From positions 71,133 through 117,596 of the forward strand of contig CALHZT010000202.1 in NCBI GenBank assembly GCA_938040995.1: a stretch of DNA of 46,464 nucleotides. The letters run 5' to 3'. Shown here piece by piece: positions 1 through 9,409 of the stretch. Numbering within the stretch: the first letter of the stretch is position 1; each line of letters begins with the position of its first letter. The stretch comes from an uncultured Pirellulaceae bacterium. GTDB taxonomy: Bacteria > Planctomycetota > Planctomycetia > Pirellulales > Pirellulaceae. A program made the position numbers and the translations under genes. The notes under the pieces are model-generated. The model ran no database searches. It saw only the letters and a program-made list of their open reading frames with translations, and was not told the origin of the DNA.

Positions 1-349
1 CTCGATAGGCTCCCTTGATCGACGCGGCTGCGGAAAATTTACCGGAATGAGCGATCTTTTCGGTTGCGGTCGCCGAGACCTCGGCCCCGCCAGTGTTGAG
101 GATGCCACCGCCCGGGTATTTGTGCGCTGGTGATTGCCACTGGTGCAGATTGCCCTGCTCGTGATCGGCAGACCAGACGATTGAGTCGCGAATATCACGA
201 GGCAATGACTCGATCCACTGCGCCGAAGCAGTCGATGTAAGGGCAAACAGAGCGACACCGACCGAAAGAGCTATGGAGCGGCAATGCGTAAGCCGCCGGC
301 GCCTGCGCATCGCAATCAGGTTTCGGTCATCTGAGCTGGGCAAGGTCAT
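1..349 (-). CDS. Secreted protein, N-terminal part only (possibly polysaccharide-lyase-like), cut by window edge
   Basis: The minus-strand frame opens with ATG at 349-347 and stays open to base 1, about 116 residues. An arginine-rich start (MRRRRRLTHCR) is followed by a hydrophobic stretch (ALSVGVALFALTSTASA), a convincing signal peptide, so the mature protein should be exported. The mature part starts QWIESLPRD and has IVWSADHEQGNLHQW and HSGKFSA, a pattern I associate with jelly-roll polysaccharide lyases of the heparin-lyase-I type; this is weak because only the N-terminus is present. Its ATG overlaps the TGA of the amidotransferase gene by four bases (ATGA), so it is probably co-translated as the last visible gene of the exopolysaccharide operon. 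A lyase here could trim or release the polymer, which is inference. Confidence 0.6.
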   Translation of the reverse strand, partial: MTLPSSDDRNLIAMRRRRRLTHCRSIALSVGVALFALTSTASAQWIESLPRDIRDSIVWSADHEQGNLHQWQSPAHKYPGGGILNTGGAEVSATATEKIAHSGKFSAAASIKGAYR

Positions 350-2316
350 TCCGAACTCCCGACCAGAGACTCGTCCTCGGTTGACTCCGCGTGATTGTCC
401 TGAATCTGATTCCATGCTGCCAGGCTCAGTAGCAGCCAGATCTTGCGCCCGTGATCTGCCTGTCCGGATTGATGCTCCTTCACGACTCGCTCGACTTCGG
501 ACGGCACCATGACGCCCTCGGGCAGACGGCCGCCGTTGTACAACAGGAAATCGCCTACCAGATCGCTCAAGCCATCCCGGAACCAGTCGCGAAGCGGAAC
601 AGCAAACCCCTGCTTTTTCTTTCGCATGGTTTGTCGAGGCAGTCGACGTCGCAACACTTCCTTCAGAATCGCCTTGCCATTCCAGCCCAAGCCGCTGCTT
701 CGCAACTTGATATCCGTTGGCATTTTCGCGGCCAACTCGGCAACATGGTGATCAAGCAATGGCGAACGAACTTCGAGCGAATTCGCCATGCTCATGCGAT
801 CAACCTTCATCAGGATATCGTCACGCATATACGAATGAATGTCGATTTCCGTCAGGCGACTGACGACATCCCGCGACGAATCGCCCATAATTTCCCACAA
901 CCGCGGCGGCAAATATTTCTCACCCATCAGGTCGCATCCAGCGACCACCTCGGGCTGAACCAGTCGGCGTATCTCCTCACGATTCCAGATCGACGTCTTG
1001 TCCAGCATGGCCTGCAGGATCGGCTTGGAACTGTCACGGAACACCTTGGCGATTCGCTGCATCTTGTAGCGAAATTTTCCAGGCAGCACGGACGCTGCCA
1101 GACTGGCACACGAAGGAGCCAGCGATGTTCCGACAGGGCCGGGTAACCAGCGTCGATACCGATCGGCGAACAGCGCGCCCTTATAAGCCGAATAGCCTGC
1201 AAACAACTCATCGCCCCCATCGCCGCTGAGAATCACCGTTACGTGTTCCCGCGCCAGTTTGGAAACAAAATGCGTCGGCAAGGCCGAGTCATCACCAAAC
1301 GGTTCGTCGAAATGATGTGTCAATTCGACCAGCATGTCATGCAGGCCGTTGCGCATTTCGGGTTCCGTCAGCTGCAACTCGTGATGCTGCGTGTTAAAGT
1401 GATCGGCGACACGTCGCGCGTCCGCCGACTCGTCCCATTCGGGGCGGTCAAATGCGATCGTGAACGTCTTGAGTGGATCCAGTCCAGCCGCGTGTGCATA
1501 GGCAACGATCGCGCTCGAGTCGATACCGCCCGACAGAAAAACGCCCAGCGGAACTTCGCTTTCCAGACGGACTTTGACCGAGTCGATCAGAGTCGCATCC
1601 AGCTCTTCCGCCCACTCTTCCCAGCTGCGCGAGTGATCCGGTTCGAACTTCAGATCCCAATACGACTGCATCCGCAGCTGACCGTTTTCGTAAACCGCAA
1701 AATGGCCAGCAGGCAATTTCCTGATGCGACGGTAAAACGTATTCGGCTCGCAGAGAAAGCCAAACTGCAGATACTCCGCCAGCCGCGAATAGTCTGGCTC
1801 GCGAAGCGCCGGCTCGGCCGCCAAAAGCGACTTGATCTCGGACCCGAACAGCAGCTGGTCACCGACCTGCGCGTAGTACAGAGGTTTTTTGCCCAGACGA
1901 TCACGGCCCAGCACCAGTCGTTGCCGCTCACTATCCCAGATAGCGGTGCCAAACATTCCGCGCATATCCCGAAAACAGTCGACTCCCATTTCTTCGTACA
2001 GATGCACGATGGCTTCGGTGTCGGAATGGCAGCGAAATTGATGTCGTGTTTCCAGGCGGCGACGCAAGTTGCGATGGTTGTAGATTTCGCCATTGTTAAC
2101 GACATGAACCGTGCCTGTCTCATTGCTGATCGGTTGCTGCCCGCCGGCCACGTCGATAATACTCAACCGACGCATGCCGATGCCAACGCCATCGTGGGCG
2201 AACTGGCCTTCGTCATCGGGGCCGCGATGCACAATCGCACGATTCATGCGACTTAAGCGGCGCGCGATTTCCGCTTTCTCAACGCCCGGTGCGTGGATTC
2301 CTGCGATGCCGCACAT
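346..2316 (-). CDS. asnB: Asparagine synthase-like glutamine amidotransferase (AsnB family)
   Basis: This is a class II glutamine amidotransferase fused to an ATP-pyrophosphatase domain, 656 aa. Cys2 of MCGIAG is the glutaminase nucleophile, and RGPDDEG and NNGEIYN are typical of the N-terminal domain. The synthetase P-loop LSGGIDSS is at residues 261-268, followed by SGDGGDELFAGY. The family normally amidates aspartate, but homologues in surface-polysaccharide clusters (WbpS type) are thought to amidate uronic-acid carboxylates. The neighbouring diacetamido-uronate genes make that role more likely here than asparagine supply. The ATG directly follows the TAG of the upstream glycosyltransferase (TAGATG), and the TGA overlaps the next ATG, so translation is coupled on both sides. 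The family call is firm; the sugar substrate is inferred. Confidence 0.93.
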   Translation of the reverse strand: MCGIAGIHAPGVEKAEIARRLSRMNRAIVHRGPDDEGQFAHDGVGIGMRRLSIIDVAGGQQPISNETGTVHVVNNGEIYNHRNLRRRLETRHQFRCHSDTEAIVHLYEEMGVDCFRDMRGMFGTAIWDSERQRLVLGRDRLGKKPLYYAQVGDQLLFGSEIKSLLAAEPALREPDYSRLAEYLQFGFLCEPNTFYRRIRKLPAGHFAVYENGQLRMQSYWDLKFEPDHSRSWEEWAEELDATLIDSVKVRLESEVPLGVFLSGGIDSSAIVAYAHAAGLDPLKTFTIAFDRPEWDESADARRVADHFNTQHHELQLTEPEMRNGLHDMLVELTHHFDEPFGDDSALPTHFVSKLAREHVTVILSGDGGDELFAGYSAYKGALFADRYRRWLPGPVGTSLAPSCASLAASVLPGKFRYKMQRIAKVFRDSSKPILQAMLDKTSIWNREEIRRLVQPEVVAGCDLMGEKYLPPRLWEIMGDSSRDVVSRLTEIDIHSYMRDDILMKVDRMSMANSLEVRSPLLDHHVAELAAKMPTDIKLRSSGLGWNGKAILKEVLRRRLPRQTMRKKKQGFAVPLRDWFRDGLSDLVGDFLLYNGGRLPEGVMVPSEVERVVKEHQSGQADHGRKIWLLLSLAAWNQIQDNHAESTEDESLVGSSE

Positions 2317-3363
2317 CTAGTGACTCTCCGCAAGCGCGTCGTCGGCGGAAGAAGGTTCAGCATCGGAAATGCCAAGCAAGTCGAAATAGACGGACTCGAC
2401 CTTTTCAGCCACCGAAGCCAGGTCCAGCCGGTGTCGCTCAAGCGTCGAGCGACCTTCACACGCGACTCCACTGGACAACAGCTTGGCCATCGCTTCGCCC
2501 AGTTGTTTCGGATCGCGCGGGCGGACTTCGCAACCCTGCACTTCGGTAAGAAGTTCCACGGTATCACCGACAGGAACGGCAGCGATCGGCAAGTTGCAGG
2601 CAAGCGCTTCCTTGACCACGTTCGGCGAGCCCTCAATCATCGACGTCATCCACATGGCGTCGCAGGCGTTCATATACAACGGAACTTCGTTCGGCTTGAC
2701 GCCCCACATGGGTTGCAGCCGGATATCATCGTTCAGCAGTTGCTCGGCGTGCTTCGTTGAATAGACTGCCAGCGCGTGACCCTTGCGAGGATTCTCGGGA
2801 TTGCCGGGGAACAGGACGACTCGTTGATTCAGGTTCCAGCCCAGACGTTCCCGCGCGACGCGTTTATCGATTGGGTAAAAGAGCTCCGTGTCGACTCCGT
2901 TCGCGACGACTTGGCTTGGCGCGGGGGCAATCACACGACTCATTTCGGCACTCTTGACGATGACTCGCTGGGCCAGTGGTGCCAGTCGTTTGTTGGCCTG
3001 AACCATAAGGCGACTGAAACGCGTCAATCCGCCGGATTCCGTAGGTTCGCCGAGAAGATCGTCGCCCATGAAGGAAACGACCAGCGGCTTGGAAAACTGC
3101 AATCGGCCCAGCCATCCGCAAAATCCAAAGTGACCGTGGACGATATCAACGTGTCGCAGAAGATTGTACATCCTGGGAATCGCCAGGAGATATTTGAGCA
3201 TCGGGATGCCAGCCATGTCGATGATGTCGACTTCGATACCACGCTCGCGCAACGATTCGATCTGGCGAAGCAGCGGCGCGTTGCTGCCCGGCTCGCGATC
3301 CTTGGGAAGCTTTGGCGTGATTGCGAGGACACGCAGTTTTGGTGGTGAGTTTTTGCGAGTCAT
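2317..3363 (-). CDS. Glycosyltransferase, GT4-like (GT-B fold)
   Basis: A 348-aa cytosolic glycosyltransferase that probably adds one sugar to the lipid-linked repeat unit. The N-terminal Rossmann half starts RVLAITPKLPKDREPGS and has HGHFGFCGW. The C-terminal donor-binding half has VVLFPGNPENPRKGH and the GT4 signature EGSPNVVKEAL, with the two acidic residues expected to contact the nucleotide sugar. The missing long N-terminal extension and the length fit family GT4. It lies in the exopolysaccharide operon, immediately before the amidotransferase gene and about 215 bases after the upstream epimerase gene, the widest gap within the operon. Donor and acceptor cannot be read from sequence. 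Confidence 0.88.
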   Translation of the reverse strand: MTRKNSPPKLRVLAITPKLPKDREPGSNAPLLRQIESLRERGIEVDIIDMAGIPMLKYLLAIPRMYNLLRHVDIVHGHFGFCGWLGRLQFSKPLVVSFMGDDLLGEPTESGGLTRFSRLMVQANKRLAPLAQRVIVKSAEMSRVIAPAPSQVVANGVDTELFYPIDKRVARERLGWNLNQRVVLFPGNPENPRKGHALAVYSTKHAEQLLNDDIRLQPMWGVKPNEVPLYMNACDAMWMTSMIEGSPNVVKEALACNLPIAAVPVGDTVELLTEVQGCEVRPRDPKQLGEAMAKLLSSGVACEGRSTLERHRLDLASVAEKVESVYFDLLGISDAEPSSADDALAESH

Positions 3364-3578
3364 ATCGTTAGATGTTTTGTTTGCTGTCTGTAATCGTTTG
3401 CCTGTCGCATCGCCTACGGCGGAATTTCGCAGTCCCGGAACTTTTTACGAAGGCCAGTGCTACGAATCCAATCTCTCGCGGCGGGAGAGTGGAAGTCTGA
3501 ACGTCCGACGGTATCGCGTTGCCGTTCCTCGTGCTGCGTGTTTTCGGTAGCAGTGTCGTCTGGTCGGCAAAGAATCCA

Positions 3579-4580
3579 TCATACTTGCTCTGCTGCCGGT
3601 ATGGTCTCTTCATCAAAGCGAAAATACTCACGGTGCCACTCGTACGTGCGGCGCAAGCCCTCGTCGAAACTCACTTCGGGTTGCCAGTCCAGAAATTTGG
3701 TGGCTTTTTCAGTCGCAGCCCAAGTCGCCTTCATATCCGTCGGATGGGTGGGGAGGAACTCAATGACGGCTTTTTTGCCGGTGAGTTTTTCAATTCGTCC
3801 AATCATGTCGAGAATCGAATACGGTTTGCTGCCGCCAAGATTGAAGACTTCGTATCCGACCGGCTTGAGCGCCGCAATCGTCCCGCTGGCAATGTCCGAG
3901 ACGTACGTGAAATCACGTCGCTGCTCGCCATCGCCGAACAGCTGAATCGGCTGCTCCTTCGCGACCCAGTTAATAAAGCGATAAGGTGACATGTCGGGCC
4001 GGCCCGCCGGGCCATAGACAGTGAAGTAGCGAACGATCGAGACATCGATGTCGAACAAATGGTGGTAGGTGTACGCCATCACCTCGGCTGCCTTTTTCGA
4101 GGCAGCATAGGGCGATATCGGCTGGTTGACCGGTGACGTTTCTTCGAACGGCATGGGCTGGCCCGCATACAACGACGAAGTCGATGCGAGCACGAGTTTT
4201 TTGATTTTGTGCTGGCGAATTAGCTGCAGCAAATTCAGGCTGCCAGTCGCATTGGTCGCCATATAGACATCGGGCCGTTCAATGCTGGCCCGCACACCGG
4301 CTCGCGCGGCAAGGTTGATCACGGCGGAAAACGGATAGTCATCGAACAGCCTGGCGAGCGACACGGTATCTTCGACGTCGATCGGGAAGAACTCGAACCC
4401 CGTGCGGCCCTCCAGTTGCGTCAGGCGATACTCTTTCAGCTCGACCGGGTAATAGTCGTTGAGATTGTCGATACCGATGACACAATGACCGGCGTCGAGC
4501 AATTGACGTGCGACTTCTGATCCGATGAACCCGGCAGCTCCAGTGACCAGAATCGTCTGTTGTGATTTCAAGTCGCTCAT
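3579..4580 (-). CDS. NAD-dependent sugar-nucleotide epimerase, UDP-glucuronate 4-epimerase-like
   Basis: An extended short-chain dehydrogenase/reductase of 333 aa. The NAD-binding motif TGAAGFIG is at about residues 14-21, followed by GIDNLNDYYPVELK, a sequence typical of UDP-glucuronate 4-epimerases. Catalytic residues are visible as STSSLYAG (Ser) and YAASK (Tyr-x3-Lys), with RYFTVYGP further on. The likely reaction is inversion at C4 of a UDP-hexuronate, for example UDP-GlcA to UDP-GalA, to supply an acidic sugar. Its ATG overlaps the TGA of the upstream glycosyltransferase by four bases. A UDP-glucose or UDP-GlcNAc-uronate 4-epimerase is the main alternative. Confidence 0.88.
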   Translation of the reverse strand: MSDLKSQQTILVTGAAGFIGSEVARQLLDAGHCVIGIDNLNDYYPVELKEYRLTQLEGRTGFEFFPIDVEDTVSLARLFDDYPFSAVINLAARAGVRASIERPDVYMATNATGSLNLLQLIRQHKIKKLVLASTSSLYAGQPMPFEETSPVNQPISPYAASKKAAEVMAYTYHHLFDIDVSIVRYFTVYGPAGRPDMSPYRFINWVAKEQPIQLFGDGEQRRDFTYVSDIASGTIAALKPVGYEVFNLGGSKPYSILDMIGRIEKLTGKKAVIEFLPTHPTDMKATWAATEKATKFLDWQPEVSFDEGLRRTYEWHREYFRFDEETIPAAEQV

Positions 4581-5728
4581 ACCATCGCCTCCACCGGCTG
4601 GTTGTTTTTCGCTGTCGTGGGGGACGGGACGCTTCCGCCAAAGTCGCGTATTGCCTGTTCATAAACGGCCGCATGCTGAGCCGCGACAACATTCGGCGCC
4701 AGCTCCTGCTGCAGCTTCTCACGGGCAGCAGCACCCATCGTCTGTCGTAACGAGTCGTCGGTGAGTAGGCGGATCATCGCGTCGGCCAATGCATCTGCAT
4801 CGCGCGGGGGCACTAGCAAACCGGTCTTTTCGTGATCCACACATTCGGACAACGCACCGACATCCGTTGCTACCACTGGCCGGCCGTAGTTGTAAGCCAC
4901 CGGGACGACTCCGCTTTGCGTCGCTTCGATATAGGGCAGTACGACGATTGAAGCCTGCCGGAACATTTCGGCTCGCTCTTCATCCGACAACCAGCGATTG
5001 TGGACTTCGAACCGGTTACGGTCATCCATCATGGCTTCGTATCGACCGAAATCATCGCCGCGCCCGCCGATGACAAACTTCGCATTGGGCACCGCCGCAT
5101 TGACCTGCGGTTGGGAACGAATCAGATATTCGAGTCCCTTGTATTCGTAGATTCGACCGAAGAAAAGAATCGACTTGCCTTCGTTGGTCTCGGCTGACTT
5201 CGACTGGCCATCAAAACCACAGCCCATCGCAACGTGCGGGATCACATGGATCCGCTCCTCAGGCACGCCAAACAGATCGTGAACCTGTGGGGCAAGAGCG
5301 CCACCATGAACAATCGCATGGTGCGCCTGACGGAAACCGTGGTCCATTACCCATTGCGGAGTCTTTTTCGACACTGTGTCGCCCGCATGATGACGCGGGT
5401 CATGGACCGTGATGACGAGGGGATACTTTTTTCGCAATTGCTTCAAGACAAAGTTGAACCAAAGATGTCCCTGTTGGAAATGGACAACGTCCGGTTGGAA
5501 CGCATCAATCCGTCGCAGAAGCTCGCGGACCGAAGCCAGTTGGCGAAGCGGTTGACGTAGCCGCGGTTTGTCAAACGCGAAGTGTTCAACTTCCGGGCGA
5601 ACCGGATACTTTGCGCCACCTTCTTCTGGCCGCGGAATCACCAACAGCACTTCGTGCTCGTCTGCCAGCGCGTTCACGTGCAGCGAGGAGTACTCTTCGA
5701 AATCGTAGGTGACCCAGGCAATTCTCAT
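4577..5728 (-). CDS. Glycosyltransferase, GT4 family
   Basis: A 383-aa glycosyltransferase starting MRIAWVTYDFEEYSSLHV. The start at 5728 is chosen because the first strand of the GT-B Rossmann fold begins there and because its ATG forms a four-base ATGA overlap with the preceding epimerase stop; a longer open frame to 5800 adds 24 unlikely residues. The acceptor half has FQPDVVHFQQGHLW and TVHDPRHHAGD. The donor half has SILFFGRIYEYKGLEYLI, VIGGRGDDFGRYE and the C-terminal EATQSGVVPVAYNYGRPVV region with the usual Glu. Probably transfers a hexose or uronic acid in repeat-unit assembly. Translationally coupled on both sides. Confidence 0.9.
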   Translation of the reverse strand: MRIAWVTYDFEEYSSLHVNALADEHEVLLVIPRPEEGGAKYPVRPEVEHFAFDKPRLRQPLRQLASVRELLRRIDAFQPDVVHFQQGHLWFNFVLKQLRKKYPLVITVHDPRHHAGDTVSKKTPQWVMDHGFRQAHHAIVHGGALAPQVHDLFGVPEERIHVIPHVAMGCGFDGQSKSAETNEGKSILFFGRIYEYKGLEYLIRSQPQVNAAVPNAKFVIGGRGDDFGRYEAMMDDRNRFEVHNRWLSDEERAEMFRQASIVVLPYIEATQSGVVPVAYNYGRPVVATDVGALSECVDHEKTGLLVPPRDADALADAMIRLLTDDSLRQTMGAAAREKLQQELAPNVVAAQHAAVYEQAIRDFGGSVPSPTTAKNNQPVEAMV

Positions 5729-6879
5729 CGCGATACCAGCTCCTGAGACGAAGACGGGCTGGAATCTGGACCACCGTTGACGTGCATCGGCAAAGGGCAC
5801 GTCAGCTTTTCATGCAGCTCCAGCCATTTCGCCGTGTGCTGCATGCCGGTCTGCAAATCGACTCGAGATGCAAAACCCAGCTTTTCGGAAATCTTGTCGG
5901 TGGAAAGGAAAAACTGACGCTGATAAAGATCGTTGAGCTCCGTAGCCGATGGAGTCGCGTTCAGCTCGCCCTTGACCTTCTTCATGATTTTGCTGGCCAG
6001 TCCGCCCTTTAGATAAATCTCCATCAACTGGTCTTCAAAGCGATCGACCAGTCCATATGCCATCGCACCGACAGCGTCCATGATCTTCGTACGCAACCCG
6101 GATTTCGTCGCCGAAATGGTCGTCAGTGGCGGTAAGCCAAGTACGTCGTTGAACTGCTCGAAGTAGTCGTTCCACGTGACCCGGTCGGGGCCATTCAAAT
6201 TGAAGGTTTCGCCCGCCGCCGCAGGATTCGACAGGCAAGCCAGAATGGCGCCGACGACATCGTCTACATAGACCAGATTGGCAAGCCCGTTCCGGTCGGC
6301 GAACAGGCCCCACTTTCCGGACTGTAACCGCTCAGCCACGTCAATCGACCATGACTTGCCGAAGGGCCCATAGATCAACGACGGTCGGAGAATCGTGACG
6401 GGCAAGCCACGCTCACGAAATTCACAGCAGACCTGCTCGGCTTCGATCTTGCAGTTCTTGTAGAGACAGTTTTCCTTCGTGTCCGTCGGACTGTCTTCAG
6501 CAATCTCGCCGGCGGTTGCTGTATCGTAAACTTCGGCCGAGCTGAGAAAAACGAACTGTTCGATGCCTTCGTCGACGGCGGCTTGAAGCAGGTTGCGCGT
6601 GCCACCCACAATCGAATCGCGATCGTCCGTATACGCACAGTGCACGATTGCTTCGACGTCCTTGACTGCGGCTCGGACATCATCCTCGTTGCAAATGTCG
6701 CAAACAACGACTTCTGTTGCCTTGCGACCCGGTCGTGCTGCTCGCGTCCAGCCGCGAATCGTGCCAATCGCAGTCGCAAATCCGGATAATTGCATGGCTT
6801 CGACGACGCGACCGCCTACAAAGCCGGAAGCACCGGTGACCAGAATACGTCGGGAGTTGTTTTTCATCTCAGGCACCAT
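5725..6879 (-). CDS. NAD-dependent epimerase/dehydratase (extended SDR)
   Basis: A 384-aa extended SDR enzyme. The NAD motif VTGASGFVGGR is near the N-terminus, SSAEVYD supplies the Ser and YKNCK the Tyr-x3-Lys pair; RPSLIYGP and YVDDVV are typical of epimerases and dehydratases acting on nucleotide sugars. I place the start at 6879 because GGAAGGA sits 8 bases upstream; ATGs at 6903 and 6867 are alternatives. The start overlaps the stop of the flippase-oxidoreductase fusion gene by about 11 bases, and its own stop overlaps the next gene. A C-terminal extension of roughly 80 residues beyond the SDR core is unassigned. The substrate is unknown. Confidence 0.85.
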   Translation of the reverse strand: MVPEMKNNSRRILVTGASGFVGGRVVEAMQLSGFATAIGTIRGWTRAARPGRKATEVVVCDICNEDDVRAAVKDVEAIVHCAYTDDRDSIVGGTRNLLQAAVDEGIEQFVFLSSAEVYDTATAGEIAEDSPTDTKENCLYKNCKIEAEQVCCEFRERGLPVTILRPSLIYGPFGKSWSIDVAERLQSGKWGLFADRNGLANLVYVDDVVGAILACLSNPAAAGETFNLNGPDRVTWNDYFEQFNDVLGLPPLTTISATKSGLRTKIMDAVGAMAYGLVDRFEDQLMEIYLKGGLASKIMKKVKGELNATPSATELNDLYQRQFFLSTDKISEKLGFASRVDLQTGMQHTAKWLELHEKLTCPLPMHVNGGPDSSPSSSQELVSR

Positions 6880-9409
6880 GAACTGGTTCCTTCCAAATTG
6901 CATTCCAGCTCATATCGTAGAGCCGGGCTTTTTCGTAAGCCGCTTCAAGTAACTCAATCGTGGCCAGCGTACTTTCGCCAGAAACGAAGGGCACGCCACT
7001 TCCACTGACGGAAGCGACCAGATTGTCGATCAGCGGATGGGCAAAGTCGGTGTACTTCTGAAAGGCACCGGCAGGGCAGTTGTATTTCTTGCGGCGGCCA
7101 TTCTTGAATTGCACCACCACGCTGGACCAGTTCTCTGCGCCCGATTCGATCACGCCCTTGGTGCCTTCGATGCGGAAACCATTCATCAAACGTCCCAGTC
7201 GGCTGACCTTGATCGTGATGTCACACGACTGATGTTTGAGTTTCACCGTGGCCAGCGCTTCGGGCCCACCGTCCGCATCGTTTTCGGATGAGACGAGCTC
7301 GGGCCTGGCGTCAATCCAGTACAGCACCGAGTCCAAAAGGTGCACGCCCGTATCGGACCATGCGCCTCGGGCATCTGGGCGGAAGTGGTGCGGGGAAGCC
7401 GCGGGCCAGTCGAATTCCACACCATCCTGATAGTCGATGGACACGAGATCGCCGAGGACTCCCTCCGCAATCAGCTCGCGAATCTTCTGATACGCCGGGA
7501 AGAAACGCCGTGTCTGGTTCACCAGCAGGTAGGCGTTGTTGGCTCGGGCACAGTTGATCAGATCCCGCGCGTCCGCGATTTCTTCAGTCAACGGCTTTTC
7601 GCACAGCACGTGGATGCCGCGTTCCAGGAACCATCGCGAAATCGAATGGTGGCTGGTAGGAGGCGTCGCAACTATCACCGCATCGACTTTGCCTTCCAGT
7701 TGCTTAAAGTCACCGCACACTTCGCTGGCGTTGAACTTGTCTGCGAGGACCTGAGCACGCTCGGTGTTCAGGTCAGCCAGCACAATACCGTCGCGCGTGT
7801 GCTTGTTGCATGCCAGTGCGGGCAAATGGTAGCACTCGGCGATGGCCCCGCAGCCAATCACGCCGACTCGGATATTTTTCATATCAGTTTTGACTCCATC
7901 GCCTTTCATGAGAAGTTTGAGTAATTCCTTGTCGCTCCGGTGAATGCTGCCGGTGATCCACAGCAGCGGTACATACACCGCAACACTGGTGCCGACCAGC
8001 AAAGGCCACGAAGCGTCGCGAAGAAGGTAAGCCGTGGCGCCGACGCCCGTCGCTGCCAGCGCCAGTCGGGCAAAGACAATTCCCATCTTGGCGATTTGCG
8101 CCGGGGGCAGCAGGTAGGCGAAGTAACAGACCATCGCTACCAGTCCGCTGAGCACTGTTCCGGCTGCCGCACCCACCGCGCCGTAGCGACTGACTAACAT
8201 GTAAGTCGCGATCACGTTAATGAACAGGCTCACCGCGGCAACATTCATCGACTTGCGCTGCTTGCCCTGGGCAAACAGGGCATGACTGAGGAACGGGTTC
8301 ACAAATTCTGCAAACAACGTCCAGATCAACACTCGCAGGATCGGCACGGCTTCAGCGTACTCCGCGGTGAACAGCATCTGCACCAGTCGATCCGCGAGAA
8401 TCACGATGGCGATCGCCGCCGGGATCGTGACGAGCGCCATTGCACGAATCGTCTCACGACAGAGGATGTGGAACTGATCGCGTGATTTGCTATAAAGCCG
8501 CGACATCACTGGAAAAACAGCCGTCGTGTAGCTCTTTGCGAACACACTGCCCAGCCGAACAAGCTTCCACGCCGCACTGTACAGTCCAACGGCGACTTCA
8601 CCGGAAATAAACGACAACACCAGCACGTCGAGATTCGTGTAAATCGTGGCCATCCAGTTTTCGGCTGCGAAGGTTCGCCAACGTTTGAAAAATCCCCATG
8701 CCGACTGGAACGAAAAACCAAACTGGAACGGCGTGACGCGCTGCAGGCCCTTCCAGTAGGCCACGAGCAATACCGATCGGGCGATCGCGAGCGCCCAGAT
8801 CAATTCGACGAACCCAAACCCGGCCATTAACAGGCCAAAGCTCAGGACGAGACGCACAGCCGCTTCCAGGGTCGCACCGCCGGTGACGAACTCGGCGCGC
8901 TCCTTCGTGACAAAGAAGGCTTCGAGGATGACACACCATGCTGCCGGAAAGAGAGCCAGGCATGCGATTCCCATCGCCTGAATCGTGTCAGGAGAGTAAT
9001 TGAACAGTTTGCCGAACGGCAACACGGCCAACGGTGCCAGGCAGCATAGCAGCGTTCCCATTACCAGAGCCGAGCTAAGCAGCTGCTTCAGGCGGTCGGG
9101 ACGTCTGGCCAAGTCGCGAGTCAGCAGGATGCCAATGGCTGTGGCCGACAAACTGAGAAACAACTCGAAGTAAAACAGGGCAATGGAGTACTTGCCGAAG
9201 CCTTCCACACCGAGCAGCGCCGCACAATACAACGCAAACAGAAAACTGCCGACCATTCGGACGACCATTCCGGCCACGAGCATCATGGTATTCTTGGACG
9301 TGCGCAGCGCCGAACCAGAATCCGAATGCGACTCGACAGCCGCCGCGTCATTCTGGTTAACGCCGTTGGTCGCGTCGCCGTTGGTCGCGTTGTCTTTTCT
9401 ATCGTCCAT
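6869..9409 (-). CDS. Wzx-like polysaccharide flippase fused in frame to a Gfo/Idh/MocA oxidoreductase
   Basis: A single 846-codon frame carries two complete proteins. Residues 1 to about 500 are a MOP/Wzx flippase: a polar N-terminus, then about a dozen hydrophobic segments beginning MMLVAGMVVRMVGSFLFAL, expected to flip the lipid-linked repeat unit across the inner membrane. Residues 510-846 are a full-length MocA-type oxidoreductase with NAD motif VGVIGCGAIAE, the EKPL motif, and a C-terminal domain with DTGVHLLDSVLYW. The linker is LLKLLMKGDGVKTD. Internal in-frame ATGs at 7909 and 7882 could start the enzyme separately; GGAG lies 11 bases before the second. These functions are normally separate genes. 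The fusion could be real, an internally initiated second product, or the result of a lost stop. Confidence 0.85.
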   Translation of the reverse strand: MDDRKDNATNGDATNGVNQNDAAAVESHSDSGSALRTSKNTMMLVAGMVVRMVGSFLFALYCAALLGVEGFGKYSIALFYFELFLSLSATAIGILLTRDLARRPDRLKQLLSSALVMGTLLCCLAPLAVLPFGKLFNYSPDTIQAMGIACLALFPAAWCVILEAFFVTKERAEFVTGGATLEAAVRLVLSFGLLMAGFGFVELIWALAIARSVLLVAYWKGLQRVTPFQFGFSFQSAWGFFKRWRTFAAENWMATIYTNLDVLVLSFISGEVAVGLYSAAWKLVRLGSVFAKSYTTAVFPVMSRLYSKSRDQFHILCRETIRAMALVTIPAAIAIVILADRLVQMLFTAEYAEAVPILRVLIWTLFAEFVNPFLSHALFAQGKQRKSMNVAAVSLFINVIATYMLVSRYGAVGAAAGTVLSGLVAMVCYFAYLLPPAQIAKMGIVFARLALAATGVGATAYLLRDASWPLLVGTSVAVYVPLLWITGSIHRSDKELLKLLMKGDGVKTDMKNIRVGVIGCGAIAECYHLPALACNKHTRDGIVLADLNTERAQVLADKFNASEVCGDFKQLEGKVDAVIVATPPTSHHSISRWFLERGIHVLCEKPLTEEIADARDLINCARANNAYLLVNQTRRFFPAYQKIRELIAEGVLGDLVSIDYQDGVEFDWPAASPHHFRPDARGAWSDTGVHLLDSVLYWIDARPELVSSENDADGGPEALATVKLKHQSCDITIKVSRLGRLMNGFRIEGTKGVIESGAENWSSVVVQFKNGRRKKYNCPAGAFQKYTDFAHPLIDNLVASVSGSGVPFVSGESTLATIELLEAAYEKARLYDMSWNAIWKEPVHGA

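Noticed and set aside
451-2256. Two long plus-strand open frames (451-1146 and 1243-2256) opposite the amidotransferase gene
   Set aside because: They are antisense shadows of a gene with clear Cys2 and SGGIDSS motifs, and have no domain of their own.
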